A stretch of DNA of 64,000 nt from Blastobasis lacticolella (taxonomy: Eukaryota; Arthropoda; Insecta; Lepidoptera; Blastobasidae). Position numbers and translations under genes: made by a program. Each line of letters begins with the position of its first letter. The first letter of the stretch is position 1. Below the pieces are notes generated by a model. The model did not search any database. It saw only the letters and a list, made by a program, of their open reading frames with translations, and was not told the origin of the DNA. The DNA lies in NCBI GenBank assembly GCA_905147135.1, contig LR990043.1, positions 6,545,057-6,609,056 on the forward strand, read 5' to 3'. Positions 11,284-23,577 of the stretch are shown here, in pieces.

Positions 11284-12330
11284 CGGCCGTCCTGCTGTAC
11301 ACACGTCCTCGTGTGTAATCTGAAACATGAAAACCATAGCACAGTACTATATTCGCTCGGTCACTTCTGACCACAACACATCACCCAAATAAGTCTTATG
11401 AATCATGTGATTGGATCTATCACGACTGCATTAAGCCACCAATTCTTCACATAAAACATACCTCCATTATCATTTATCATACTAAACTTCTGTAGATTGA
11501 GAGATAACAACATCATCTTGTACATAAATTATTCTTTATAAGTTGCCGACATAAATTCAGCTACGACTTCAGTTCATTAGAGAGGCGTGACAAGGTATAA
11601 CACCAGACGGTTCATAAACCGTATCACAATTACCACCAATGAAGAAGGTTTAATCATCGTCACCAGTGTTTTCCCCTTGATGCTCTTGTTGAGTGGGAAA
11701 CAAGCCCCAATCACAGAGCTTGCGTATCGTCCCCGACGTCCATTACTGTAGGTACTTAGATTCACTACAAATATGTGACATACCTACATCAAATTTTCAG
11801 TACTCAGCAAAAGACCCAATGTTACTTCGAGTGGGATTGAAACACTCCTTCATTAAATGCCATATGATTTTTGGTCATCCGTCAGCGCCATCCTAATTTA
11901 AAAAGAATAAGTAATGTTACCATACAGGAGAAATGACACACAGGCGACGAACCACCACACGACGGACGCCATCAGTCGGGCCGCCACGCCATCAGGCCGC
12001 CACGCAACCAGGCCGCCACGCAACTGGACCTGCACACAAGCGAAATACCACACAGACTAGGTGCCACACAGGTTGGGTGTCACTCTGGTCAGTGCCACTC
12101 TAATCGTCAAACTATGAGTTTATTCATCATATATCCTGTGTCACGTCTACCAAAGCACGATACAGGTAAGATGTCACACACGGGTAAATTTCACAGAGGC
12201 AAAATGCCACACATAAAAATGCCACACCGGCGAAATGCCATACAGGTAGAATGCCTCACAGGCTAAATACCACACAGACTTAATGTCACACAGACTATGC
12301 CACACAGGCGAAATGCCAAACAGGCGGGAT
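11284..12330. other. LTR-element interior, left part
   Basis: No coding capacity recognised. From about 11935 it becomes a degenerate array of GCCACACAGGC-like units at irregular spacing, grading into the regular minisatellite at 12331. Confidence 0.6.
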
Positions 12331-12540
12331 GACACACAGGCGGGAGCCACACAGGCGGGAGCCACACAAGCGGGAGCCACACAAGCGGGAGCCACACAGG
12401 CGGGAGCCACACAAGCGGGAGCCACACAGGCGGGAGCCACACAGGCGGGAGCCACACAGGCGGGAGCCACACAGGCGGGAGCCACACAGGCGGGAGCCAC
12501 ACAGGCGGGAGCCACACAGGCGGGAGCCACACAGGCGGGA
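12331..12540. repeat. 15-bp minisatellite, 14 units
   Basis: Tandem GCCACACAGGCGGGA. Fourteen units fill 12331-12540 exactly; the first begins GAC, and three (12361, 12376, 12406) carry ACACAAGC. Because 15 is a multiple of 3, several frames on both strands stay open (pentapeptides ATQAG plus; SRLCG, APACV, LPPVW minus). These ORFs are most simply by-products of the repeat. Confidence 0.97.
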
Positions 12541-14200
12541 CAAATAAATAGAAGCTGTCTATGGATTCTCAGCTCGTGGTCAAATCTTCGACCAAATCTG
12601 TACTAAGTCAGTGATAGGTAACAGTCTATCTGCTATCATAACCCGGTCAATAACGGTCTACGAGTTACACAACAAGTAATCGTCACAGATCCGAACAACT
12701 GTTTACGGTGTCATCTCTACAAAAACAACAAAATAAAATAAAATAAAAATAAACATTATTTCTACTGCCCAATATCAAAACTAAATCAGAAGTTTAATAA
12801 TAAGAAGCTCTCACGTCTATTTGATACGCCAGTTATAGGTAACAATAGTCCATTTGTTGCCACACCAAAACTAAACAAGCAATAATCATCGTCATCGATT
12901 TTAACTGCTCGAACGAGTATACTCTATCTAGACTTTACGTTACGTTTAAGCTCCCATTTTGAAACCATTTAACAATGTTTGTAATAACCAAGGCATCCCA
13001 TATCAAGCCGCCTTCTAAAAAAATTACAAAATAAAATTTGCTATCTACAGCCACAACATCCGAGACTTTCGGGGCTCTTAGCCCAATGAGTCACACACAT
13101 GACTCCCGGGTCACTCCAAGTCAGCCAAATAAATCTGGATGTTTGACCTCAACAACAATTCAGGTACTTAAAAACTTGTACTGGCAGAAGGATATGAAAT
13201 CTCACCATTGCTTACACTGTCTCATCTTACTGGCACAACAACAGAACTCAAAATAGTTACTTTATATCAGTAATCAAGGAAATTTCAGTACTCGAAGCTA
13301 AAAATAATTTATAAAACCGGCTATTGAACTATCACCAAAATATCTGGACTTTCTCATCATCGTTATCGTTCAATACTTTCTCACAAAGCTACAACTACTT
13401 GCTATTAGCCACGCTCCCATAGCCTCCATCAGGCCGGTAAGCAACCATAAAACTCTCCCATAGGCTCCATTAGCCCACCATCACTGATAAAACACGATCA
13501 CCTTCATCCGATGATGCAACAAATTTTGAGAAAACAAAACGATCACATAAATCTCATAAAAACCTCGGCTCGATAGTCGTCACGTATTGGGTTAGCGTCT
13601 TAGATTGATCCGTCTAACAAAGTCTTTATCCAGGTCAAACTAAGTCACATTGACTTAGTACACATGGTTTTCGGTCGAACTAAGTCACAGGTTTATCTTT
13701 AGTTACTCAAAACATAATTCGAAATTATCTACCGTCAATCAGTTCACTTACTCGTGTTTACTTTTTTTTTTTCGTTAAATAACTTGATACTAATATAAAA
13801 TTACGTTACCAACCAAACTACCTTTTTTTTTGTAGTATTAAAAGAAACGTATATCAGTGATCCCATTTTTACCGCGGATATCTTATCTCTCTATTCTACA
13901 ACATTGGGAAACTACGACCACAATAACAAACATTATACTGAAATATGGAAAATTTCGTTCGAATTTCTCCTGTTAAATGTAAACAAACACGCTAATAATT
14001 TTTCACTTTTTTTTTTTCTCGATACATGTTTGCACCCTCCCGCTCGCATAGAAATCGCGGAGATCGCGGGGTCGTTATTGAATTTGCACATTCGAAGCCT
14101 ATGTGAAGCCTATCCTATCTCTAAGACAACATCCTAAAGTACACCAGCTAATTGTTCCACAAACTCACTGCTACGGCATCCCTGCCACACTGTTATTATC
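12541..14200. other. LTR-element interior, middle part
   Basis: AT-rich with poly-T runs (13758, 13825, 14003) and degenerate local repeats such as CCCATAGGCTCCAT and GGTCGAACTAAGTCAC near 13430-13690. No gene recognised. Confidence 0.5.
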
Positions 14201-14204
14201 AAAT

Positions 14205-14310
14205 ATTTACTTAATCAGCAATCTGGAACGACTTATGGTGACGGGAAAAGTCGAAGGCAAGAGACCCAGAGGCCGAAGTCCGAAGAGTTGGGTTTTCCAA
14301 ATATCTTACT
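14205..14310 (+). mobile_element. LINE reverse transcriptase C-terminal fragment
   Basis: Plus-strand frame reads ERLMVTGKVEGKRPRGRSPK, a hallmark of the C-terminal region of lepidopteran LINE RT proteins (GK-x-GKR-x-RGR). A remnant, cut off on both sides, nested inside the LTR element. Confidence 0.6.
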
Positions 14311-15782
14311 GAATAGTTTACTGAAGATGTCAGGATCCTCAGCAGTGGGGAAACGATCAAGAAGAAGAAGTCAGTCAGCAGCAGCACCACCATAACTATG
14401 CTTACGTACTCAATTTATAAAAATAATAGCACTATGCTTTCCAAGTATTTCTTATTCTTGTTTTATGATAACTGACGTGATGTTGGTAATACGTAAAATC
14501 ATAGCGCACCATGTTTCAAGATGTTAAAATAATCTTAGATTAAATAACACTTTTTTTACTATAAACGCTGTTTGACATTGGGACGAATTTAACATAATTC
14601 TTACTATTTTTGTGGAGTGATTTTTTTTCTTAGTAACTTTCTATCAGACAGCCTACATTAATTGACATAGGTACCCGCAAAAGCTAACATTTTTAAACTT
14701 AGCAGTAGTTTTTGACATTTTTACCAACAAATTGTAACACTGACGTAACTGACGTTGTTTATGTTTTGTTAACATTCTTTCTATTTGTAGTTTCACTAAA
14801 GATACAAATAAACCTGCCATTCTCTCTACTAAGGGTATCAATAGTGTTTCTGTCAGAATACTTTTCTTAATTGTCAAAGTGAATAACTCCTAAAATCCGC
14901 TAGGGAGCCTCTTCAGCACAGGTTTTTACTAAATAATAATTATGTATAGGACTCACCAGATAGAGAGGAACTGTTAATATCACATCATTTCTCAGTCATG
15001 TACACTCGCAGATTGTCTACCATCGTCGTCCCATGTTGAAACAATCACGTTGAGGCTACCAGTCCAGCGTTGCATTCCAATGTTGTTCTCGTAGGTGAAG
15101 CGAACCGTTGTGCACCATTGTTATGCAATAGAAGAAAATAATTGTATTAGTAAAACAAAAATAAAAAATTAATATACCCCGTTTTTAATTGTTTGATTTT
15201 ATTTTATCTGCAGAAATCTAAGCAATTAATTTACTTGTGGTGTCAAACCACACTGCTAAATGAATCTAAATGTAAGCGTTTACTTTAAAGTCATTGAATA
15301 AACTTTAGCTGGCTAATTTAGAACTACGCAAATTATTTAACTAACTCAATTTTATATTTAAAAAGGAAAATATTTTACATGAGTAATCTAAATTAAATTT
15401 AACAAAAACAAAGAAGCCATACCAAAGTGCCGTCCATAGTAAGTTTCACAAGTTTTTTATAATGTTGTCGATATCCCAGTGGTGCTCTCGAAGGCCCGGG
15501 GTCTGCCTTGACCATGACCTATTTGGTACAGATGATCTGCTGTTTACTTTATGAATCCCCCAATCTTTCTGACGAAGTCTTTGTCTTATATCTCGGGGTG
15601 TTTGGACTCTTGGCTGCGCTTTGAACATGTTAAATCATTTTACATTTGATGTAGGCAACTCAACTGGATCGAGTAATCACCTTTCTTTTATTATTACGCT
15701 TTCACGTAGCGTATCTGCATTTTCTTTGTTGCTTTTCATCATACCATCTCTTGGGCGTTGCGTTCGTCATCACCGCTTCTGA
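14311..15782. other. LTR-element interior, right part
   Basis: AT-rich. A minus-strand 60-codon frame at 15446-15628 (QTPRDIRQRLRQKDWGIHKV) and a GC-richer patch at 15000-15120 look somewhat coding-like but match nothing recognised. Confidence 0.4.
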
Positions 15783-16270
15783 TGTCGTCGCGTGAAGGAA
15801 AGGGGTGTATCAGGATCATTGTCATCAGGGTGGTGATATCAGTATTAGGTTGTATTCGTCCAGATAAATTAAAGAAAAGGTTCACATTTACTCGACTGTA
15901 TTTATTCCATTTCATTTTTGCACATCAATTATAATTTCACTAGAATTCAGAGCGGTATTACAAATGTAGGCAGTTGAGGTAATTTACTTTCTTATTTCAA
16001 AGGTGATTTTAAAATTACTTTATTTTTAAACGTAAATAACACTTTCTATTAACGAACTTCAAACGTAAACAAACGAAATGTGGAGACAGTTTCAAGACGC
16101 GTCACTCCTCGGCGGCGGTCGCGCCAAGAATGGCCGCCACTCGGCCCGAGTCGTGCCGTCGAGACTCTGTCAGCACGCCCCACCAGAGGGCGCACTCCCA
16201 CTTCCGTTTTCATCGTCATGAGTCCGTACTATTGACCACATGAGTCCATACTATTGACCGTGATCCGTCA
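15783..16270. repeat. right LTR (488 bp)
   Basis: Same length as the left LTR and no difference found on reading the two side by side. Followed by TATA at 16271-16274. The identity cannot come from tandem duplication alone because the flanking bases outside differ. Confidence 0.9.
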
Positions 16271-16479
16271 TATACATATTTAATAAACTACATAAATAAT
16301 TATAAATAAGATACTAAATACACATACATATATACATAATAAAATATATACAGGTATTGTAGAACGTTCAATTATCTGTATGATTAGAAATATAAATGGC
16401 TAGTCTCGATACCACGTGATCTAGAAATGATTTAGAAAAAATAGTCGCATGCAAAGTATAATAGAACGCATTCGGGACG

Positions 16480-17040
16480 AACGTGTTCATTGTGTGGCCA
16501 TGAACGGGCAGTTGACACCTGCCATCAGATGACCTGCTTGCTCGTTTGTCTCGCTCTAATATTTAGAAAAAGTGACCACTTACCATCAAGTAGCTCATTT
16601 GCCTTTTTGTCTACCGTACAACAAAAAAAACTCACAAACCTCTCGCCACATTTCCACAGACACTTCTCCGCCCGCCTGTACCATGTTCAAATTAATGAGA
16701 GACGATGATTTGCGAAACAAGGAGGCTGAGTAGGCATATTAAATTTTGTAATTACTCGGCCGCGCCGGCGCCCGCGCCCGGCCACGGTAGCCACTGACGG
16801 CACCACGGATCCTGTTAATAACTATACTGTTGCTGTTACTAACGTCTAGTTTGGGTCGAAACTGACAAAATGGACAGCCTCTATTTGAATCGCTGATGGA
16901 AAAAGCGCTTGGTGTCGGATGGGATCGTTCAAGAGGTATATTAGAGGTCTCTTCAGAGGAAACGCATTGGTATTGCTGATGTCCTTGGGCGGCGGAGACC
17001 ACTTTCCATCAGATGGCCCGCTTGCCTGTTTGTATGCTGC
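16480..17040 (-). repeat. two family-D copies, minus orientation
   Basis: 16490-16625 (CACTTACCATCAAGTAGCTC ... TTGTCTACCGTACAAC) and 16900-17040 (AGGTATATTAGAGGTCTCTT ... CACTTTCCATCAGATGGCCC ... TTGCCTGTTTGTATGC). The GC-rich 16740-16800 between them is unexplained. Confidence 0.6.
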
Positions 17041-17089
17041 ATAACATTAAAAAAACACTCTACATGATACTAGAAGCAGAATTTAAGTC

Positions 17090-17335
17090 GCCGACATAGG
17101 TTACAGAGTATCAAAACTGAAGTGGCAATGGGCTGGCTACGTAGCTAGCAGAACCAATGGCCGATGGGGCGGAAAGATTCTCGAGTGGTGACCATGTACC
17201 GGTAATCGAAGTGTGGAACGGCTTCCCACGAGATGGAAGGATGACCTCATAAAGGGTTGTAGGGAAGCGATAGATGCAAGAGGCACAGAGTTGATCGGTG
17301 GTGAAGGAGTGGGAGGAGGGCTAGATATCCTACGG
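17090..17335 (+). mobile_element. RTE-type LINE reverse transcriptase C-terminal remnant
   Basis: Broken plus frame: LKWQWAGYVASRTNGRWGGK (then stop), with RSVERLPTRWKDDLIK further on. Matches the KWRWAGHIARR...GRPPTRW.DD pattern at the C-terminus of lepidopteran LINE RT. Interrupted by a stop, so a pseudo-copy. Confidence 0.75.
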
Positions 17336-17345
17336 CTAAGATGCT

Positions 17346-17615
17346 CCGTGTGGTGTCCGGCAGAGTAGAATAGCCCCAACCCCTTACGCTCATGGGTGTC
17401 GTACAAGGCGACTAATGTTTTCGAGGCAAAAGATCAAGAGTCTTCGTAGTCTGGAAAATGGGCAGCAGCATTTTCCATTGTTATATTTAAACACTGCGAT
17501 CTCCAACCCGCCTGCCAAGCGTGGAGATTATGGCAATAACCTTCCCTTTCGTAGGAGAGGCCCTAAGTCCTGCAGTGGACTGTTACGGGCTGTGGTGAAG
17601 ATGGTCGTGATGATG
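17346..17615 (+). mobile_element. family-A SINE-like repeat directly after a LINE fragment
   Basis: Same consensus as 6258-6516. It begins 10-15 bp after the LINE RT remnant at 17090-17335, which raises the possibility that family A is the 3' tail of that LINE. Confidence 0.85.
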
Positions 17616-17819
17616 GATAGTTGTGAAACGGATTCGCTTTTTAAACGGACCATAAACATTTAATGCCAATAACCGAAACCAATTCGAAATCGTATTCTCT
17701 TGTATTTCAACTCCTGCGGGTCCAAATGCGAACTGCGCTACAAGTTCACTGTTGCGCTTCCCCTCGTATACTATTGGTGTGTTCTCGTTACCCTGATATT
17801 AGTTAAGTTACTACAAAAT

Positions 17820-18070
17820 AAAGCGGTACTGGTCCAGTAGCAGCCTGCTTGTGAGATCGATAACCAAGGTTATGCAACGTTCGCAGAGTCCGGGAACTGG
17901 ATGGGTAACCGTTTCGTATTTTGAGGCTAGTCGGACTCGAGCACCGCTATGAGCTCGCCATTCGTTAAGTGTGCCTCCTAATACCTATGGCGAATCGAAT
18001 TTAGCCAAGTTCTTTCGCTAGAGACCCTGGTTGAACAGTCTGGGAGGCCGATTGGCACCTTGTTAAGATA
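17820..18070 (+). repeat. family-H interspersed repeat
   Basis: TACTGGTCCAGTAGCAGCCT GCTTGTGAGATCGATAACC ... GGTTGAACAGTCTGGGAGGC CGATTGGCACC. Inverted partner at 48945-49215; scraps at 1640-1770 and 50535-50610. Confidence 0.7.
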
Positions 18071-18079
18071 TTTTATTAT

Positions 18080-18333
18080 TTATCATCACAGCCCGTAACA
18101 GTCCACTGCAGGACTTAGGGCCTCTCCCACGAAAGAGGAGGTTATTGCCATAATCTCCACGCTTTGGTGGCGGGTTGGAGATCGCAGTGTTTAAATATAA
18201 CAATGGAAAATGCTGCTGCCCATATTCCAGACTACGGAGACTCTTATCTTTTGCCTCGAAAACATTAGTCGCCTTGTACGACACCAATGAGTGTAAGGGT
18301 TGGTGCTATTCTACTCTGCCGGACACCACACGG
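18080..18333 (-). mobile_element. family-A SINE-like repeat, inverted copy
   Basis: Reverse complement of the family-A consensus, ATCATCACAGCCCGTAACAG to GCCGGACACCACACGG. Forms an inverted pair with the copy at 17346. Confidence 0.85.
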
Positions 18334-18339
18334 CCAATA

Positions 18340-18865
18340 TTATTATTATACAAAATAAATTACCTGTTAGATATAATAGTTATTTAAGTACCGTCATAGG
18401 GAGCTATCGCAGTATAAAAACTTTTTTTTTATCCTCCAGGTCTGTTAATTCCTAATATTCGTTGCTCTATTGTAAAAACATGACTATATGTTTCTCTAAA
18501 TATAAAGGGAACCATTAGTAAGATTCAGTCAAGCTGAAGAATTGCGAGTACACAGTGAAGACTTATTTATCTACTTTATCCGTTAAAAAGGCAGCCTAAT
18601 TGAGCAATTTGGCTTAGTGGCAACAATGACAATGCACCTGCGTATCAGCATTTATGTCACACATGGTTTAACCTCAATATAAGTATAGTAAATGTTACAG
18701 GAGATAGTTAACGCTTTCTGCACTCTGCTCAGTGAACTGTCTTTTTCATACTTCATTTTTATTCATTTGTAACAGCTTAAATAACAATTTGTTGGTATAA
18801 AAAAGTGAATGTAATGCGCCTGTGGAATCATTAAAAAATTCAGATGCGTACAACCTTTTAATTAT
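18340..18865. other. AT-rich intergenic stretch
   Basis: Nothing recognised. Confidence 0.5.
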
Positions 18866-18866
18866 T

Positions 18867-19105
18867 ATTGGTCGTATTGGCGTTAATGTACCGGTTGTGC
18901 TTTCGTGCGCGAAGGCACGTGGCCCACGTTGACCATGATCCAGGATTTGGCAGATCAGGGAATTATACTGGAGCGACTGCTATCACACCTCCATGACCCT
19001 GTTAACAGGGGAACCAGACCAGATTTGACCATAGCTACAGATTCAGTCGCCTGAATAAGCAGGTTTCATCACGATGTTTTCCTTCACCGTAAGATCATCG
19101 GTTAA
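18867..19105 (-). repeat. family-B interspersed repeat, minus orientation
   Basis: GGCGTTAATGTACCGGTTGT...TTGACCATGATCCAGGATTT...CCTGTTAACAGGGGAACC...GATGTTTTCCTTCACCGTAA. Confidence 0.8.
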
Positions 19106-19109
19106 TGTT

Positions 19110-21440
19110 CAACTAACGTGCATTCCTTAGAAAACATTCGTTGGTACATGGTGGTACTCGAGGTACAAGTCGGACCCGTTAACTCTTCTGATGTAGGAAC
19201 TAAAAGACTAACGTATATCCATCCATAAATCCATCCCTTAAGCGCTCAGCATAGCTAACAATTATTATAATAATAAATATGGTAAAAAAACACGGGGGGG
19301 TCTAAACCGAGGTGTTTAAACTCATAATTCTTAACCGAATCATTTCGTTCTGGCTTTGACATAACGAAATCAGTTCAAGGGGGTCCGTTGCTATCGCACT
19401 GCGCCGGGGACTTAGCTTTGTGTTTGTTTTCTGAACTATGGAACCCATCTTGTTACTATCGCTTAATTACTCTACGTATATTATGGATTTCTTATACCTA
19501 ATTGTGTTGCCAAACTTAGGACACATTGTCTATTTAGTAGGCATTGTTATTATCTACTCGCGTAGTGAGCCCACGCCCTCCAAACCACGCTTCAAATGCG
19601 CCTAGCGCTACGCTTGGATGTCAGCGGTAAACATCGGCTATTCATAGACATAGTATTTTTATTTAGTCCAATAACACATTCAAAAGACTTAAGGCTTACA
19701 AAATACGTACATAATAAGGAAATACGTAATAGGGCGATGGTATAAAGGCGATGTGTCATCGGACCAAACTGGACCATTCAGCAGGATTCGGCTTCGTAGA
19801 GCGCAGTCTCTATCGCACACGCGTCAACATGAAGCCGAAACTAGTCGTTGTACATAATTTACCGCCTAGGTTAAGTAGATACCTATTACCTAATATAATA
19901 ATAACCTGTTTGTAAAAACGTTGAAACCTTTACTGAAGACCAACTATATAAAATGGATAAAAAAATCCGGTCCCTTACTTTGAATGCATTTGACTATAGA
20001 ATATCACACAAATTTTTCGTGTTTTCGCCATCGCTCCTTTAGCGAAAGCTGTCCAAACTGATGAGCATATCAATGCCCTTTCGGTTTAGTACCTCATAAT
20101 GTAACATTACCCCCTGTTACGTTAGCCTCTTTAAACATATTGATATACAGCACACTAACATACATAATACATACTTGCATAATAAACCCCTACCAAATTG
20201 AGTTATCAAAACGATCTCCAGTCTCCATAGCCTCATTTTTTGTGACGAAGGCGCCGTTTCGGCAAGTCATTTGGCTTTTTCCCAAGTTTATTGACTGCGC
20301 CCTCGGCCTTAACAGCAACGCGCGTTGATTAAGTTTACCTTATTGGATAACCATGTATTGTTTAATATTTTACATCGATTGCCTTTCGCGATGACTCCAC
20401 AAATGAACGCTCCGTGATTGCCTCTTCAATATATCGCGGGATTTAAATTGTTAATTTTAATTCGACTTTTATTTTTCAATTTCGAGCTCTGACTTGTAAA
20501 TAAGAGAATGGCATACACAATATATGAATAAGGTGTCAATTGGCGTAATTTATGTTGTGTATGCCAGACCTAGAGGACGTAATTCGCTCACGAAACAAGG
20601 CGGATATTAGGAGGAAAGTAAAACAGTTTAAATGCTAGCAAGTTTCTCCAAGTTTTTGTTTGTTTGGCAAACTTCCGGATAGACTGATTTCAATACGACA
20701 TTATTAATTTAACTCAACAACAAAACTAACTTAAACGGGATGATCCTTGTCTTGTTTTAAAGATTTTAGAAGACCGTGTAGTCATGGATGTTTTCCAACT
20801 TCTGTCGGCATGGACGTACTTGCAGCATAATTCGAGCTCTTTGTTCTCGACCTGCTATTTACCGAAGTCATTAGTGCTTCATAAGAATGTTACCGAAGCA
20901 ATCCTGACCTGAATTCTAACCAGGCTAACCTTTGTCGCGACTCGGCACCGTAATTACGGTGATTATGCAGTCACCGCAGCCTAATCTCTTGATGGGAGCC
21001 AGCAATTTGGTAATACCACAAGAGCTTGCCTCTTGGCGGTTACCTTTTGGTGCCTTTTCGTAGGCTCCAGTGCGAGTACTAGCTAATTGGACTGCGTGTT
21101 TGCTAGTTTTAGAGGAGTTCTGTAATGTCGTGGGTTTCCGAGAGTGATTATGGTAACTATGGTAGGCACAAGTTATTGGTATCTTATGTCGTGAAGTAAA
21201 GTTTGATGTAGTTGTTGGTGTAGGCAAAGGATTGTTCTTTCGCAAGTACTAGCTGTGGTTAAAAAAAATATTTACAAAGTTTCATAGTAATCGGTGCCGC
21301 CATTTAAAAAAAAAACCTTGTACAAAATAGGAGTTTCTGTCATTTACACTATAGAAACGGTAATAGAGATCTATTGGTATAGGTTAACTATTAGGTGTTA
21401 ACTTCCAAACTCCGAACTGTTATTAAAATTTATTACTCAT
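19110..21440. other. intergenic stretch
   Basis: Repeat scraps only (family I at 19745-19840, ORF scrap at 20925). 20270-20480 is a repeat-free block with GCGCGTTGATTAAG and ATATCGCGGGATTTAAAT that could be regulatory. Confidence 0.45.
20925..21245 (-). repeat. 106-codon ORF, probable decayed transposon or fortuitous
   Basis: Minus frame KAPKGNRQEASSCGITKLLA PIKRLGCGDC looks like degenerate LINE/gag-type sequence with no recognised domain. No splice signals or promoter. Confidence 0.25.
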
Positions 21441-21442
21441 AC

Positions 21443-21535
21443 CAAGCGTGGAGATTATGGCAATAACCTCCCTTTTCGTGAGAGAGGCCCTAAGTCCTGC
21501 AGTGGACTGTTACGGGCTGTGATGATGATGATGAT
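21443..21535 (+). mobile_element. family-A repeat, 5'-truncated
   Basis: Only the last 90 bp, from CAAGCGTGGAGATTATGG to (GATGAT)n. 5' truncation is typical of target-primed reverse transcription. Confidence 0.8.
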
Positions 21536-21539
21536 TCTT

Positions 21540-22459
21540 GCCAAACTGGATAACAAATTTGGGGTTATCTATTTAAAAGTCTATCTACTATACACCACTG
21601 CGTGTCATAGTTGTAGACAAAAACAATATTCATTCCCTTGTTAAAAGAAAATGAAAAGAATTGTTACACGTACAGCTAAAACTTAATTTAATTGAAGTAG
21701 AATCGCAATCGATCGATGGGCGATACGAAATCTAACGATAATCTTATAGTTAACCCAAATGATTCTTGCACAATGCAAACAATATTACCTCTATTACAAC
21801 AGTTGGTTATTGATTTAACCTTTGCAATAGTAATCAACGATGGATTCAATAATTGTACTCGAAAGATACAAACTGCTTTCGGTATCCGAAAGATTTATTC
21901 GTTTCTGAATCGTTGGAGGTTAGAACAGTGGATTTAGAAAGTATATCGATGTTGGAACTGCATTATACAATTGATAATTACTTCATTATCATCATTATAA
22001 ATATCACTCCCGGCTTCTACTAAGCCCCGTCCAGGTTTCAGCATCATGCAGCGCAGTAATTACGTCTGTAATAACTTACTTACTTAAAATTTTTAAGCTA
22101 ACAAAACTAAAAATGAAATATTAGTATTTTCCGATATTGAAGATCAAGCGTGTCCACCTAGACACTGCCTATTTTCTCTGGCGTTCAAAACTTCTCGCTG
22201 TTCGCTTCGGTCTTCTGTATAATCTGCCACAGTGTATGTTTGTGGTAGTTGGGACTAAAGCCTTTTTAGGTCTCGGCTTGTTCGGGAGGCTGGAAGTCAT
22301 TAAATCTTTGTGCGAGACGATTCGTAATGACTTGTGAGATGTCTTCGGTATAATGTCGGGTTAACTTGTCAATTAAAAAAATTGAATTGAATTCTTCAGC
22401 AGCCTTACAACTTGCCGAAGAATATGAAGATGATGTAGATATAGTTATAAATATTAAGA
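21540..22459. other. AT-rich intergenic stretch
   Basis: Short ORFs at 21716 and 22137 lack domains. Nothing else recognised. Confidence 0.5.
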
Positions 22460-22830
22460 GATTTAATTAACATTTACAAGAAAATTTCGTACGCCTGCAC
22501 AACGCTCTAAACAGTTCGTGATGCCCCGATGCTAGACAGACGAACAGTGTCACAGAAGTGCAGATTGGCAGATATGGCCACGAGATCCATAAATCGAATT
22601 CAGTTGTATCGATCGATTTACATGACAGGCGATCGATGTAACCGAGAACGCCAGACAAAATAAGGCCCCCGTCTCGCGTTATCGCGAAGTCTAGACACCA
22701 TTTATACTGGCCGCCGGCGAGACGTTCCAAAATCAAACAAATTCAAATCGTGTTCCTTTTAAATGTCATTTGTTTGTCGAGTTGGCGCGTGCCCGCTAAT
22801 GGAAAGCCTCACCAAATGATTCTTTTCCAC
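22460..22830. promoter_or_regulatory. GC-richer single-copy block
   Basis: Repeat-free block with three ATCGAT-type clusters (GTATCGATCGATTTACATGA, GGCGATCGATGTAACC) and CCGCCGGCGAGACG. May be regulatory; the 89-codon minus ORF has no recognised domain. Confidence 0.2.
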
Positions 22831-23577
22831 TAAAAAAACTGGCCGCTGACACGAACTCATAGTTTCTGCAAATTGCAATGTATTGGGTTAGAATTAAAGT
22901 CCAGTTTTGAAGATCCACAAGTCCGAGATTGGATGTTTCAAAGTAGATTTAAGGCGAACGTTATCAGTCAACATTATTTGCTTCGGGTTTCAACTTTTAT
23001 TTTTAAACCTTTTATCAGCTATCCAAAGTGTGTTCGAATTAAAACATTATTTCGCGTGTTTTGACCAACTTTATAGAGTGTCTCTCGATTAATCAAAATC
23101 GGGAATTGGTCATCGATTACGTCGATATTTTATGATATACCGGTCGGAATGGTGTGCCGATAGTTTTCTATTATGAATTCAATCAACATAAATTAGTTTT
23201 AATTTGGCCAGTGACGTTCCGGGCGCGGATTCGTCCCTCGTAAAAAGATGATTCGTTTTTTGGAGGCCAGCTTCATTATGTGTAATTATTTTTGTTTATT
23301 TTTAAATTTAGTGTTATATTAAACGAATTGGATGAAATACCACCGGTCAACTAATCTAAATATTGTACTGATGAAGCATACATTATTGTGAGAAACACGG
23401 GCTTTCACCAAATTAAATGCTTAGATAAATTGAAAACACTTCGTTATAACCTTTATGATCTGCATAATTAAGGTATTAAACATGTGATTAGAGTTATGTA
23501 TTTATAATTAACGGAGCTGGGGTAGTTTTTTTTTATTGCCTAGCGAGGCATATGAACGAACAGTCCACCTGATGGAT
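22831..23577. other. intergenic stretch
   Basis: Short overlapping ORFs without domains. A family-D-like scrap (GCCTAGCGAGGCATATGAAC) lies at 23538. Confidence 0.45.

Larger units (their letters stand above)
10796..16270. mobile_element. non-autonomous LTR retrotransposon (LARD-like), complete with both LTRs
   Basis: Two direct 488-bp repeats (10796-11283 and 15783-16270) start TG and end CA, are flanked by a 4-bp duplication TATA (10792-10795 and 16271-16274), and read as identical. The 4.5-kb interior has no gag, protease, RT or integrase frame. It has a 15-bp minisatellite, a LINE fragment and AT-rich filler. No convincing tRNA primer-binding site or polypurine tract is seen next to either LTR, so orientation is unresolved. 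The TATA duplication would fit a Gypsy-type integrase supplied in trans. Identical LTRs imply a recent insertion. Confidence 0.85.

Noticed and set aside
12174..12606. Long ORFs on both strands encoding ATQAG, APACV, LPPVW and SRLCG repeat proteins
   Set aside because: They exist only because a 15-bp minisatellite keeps frames open in all phases. No start context, domain or splice evidence.
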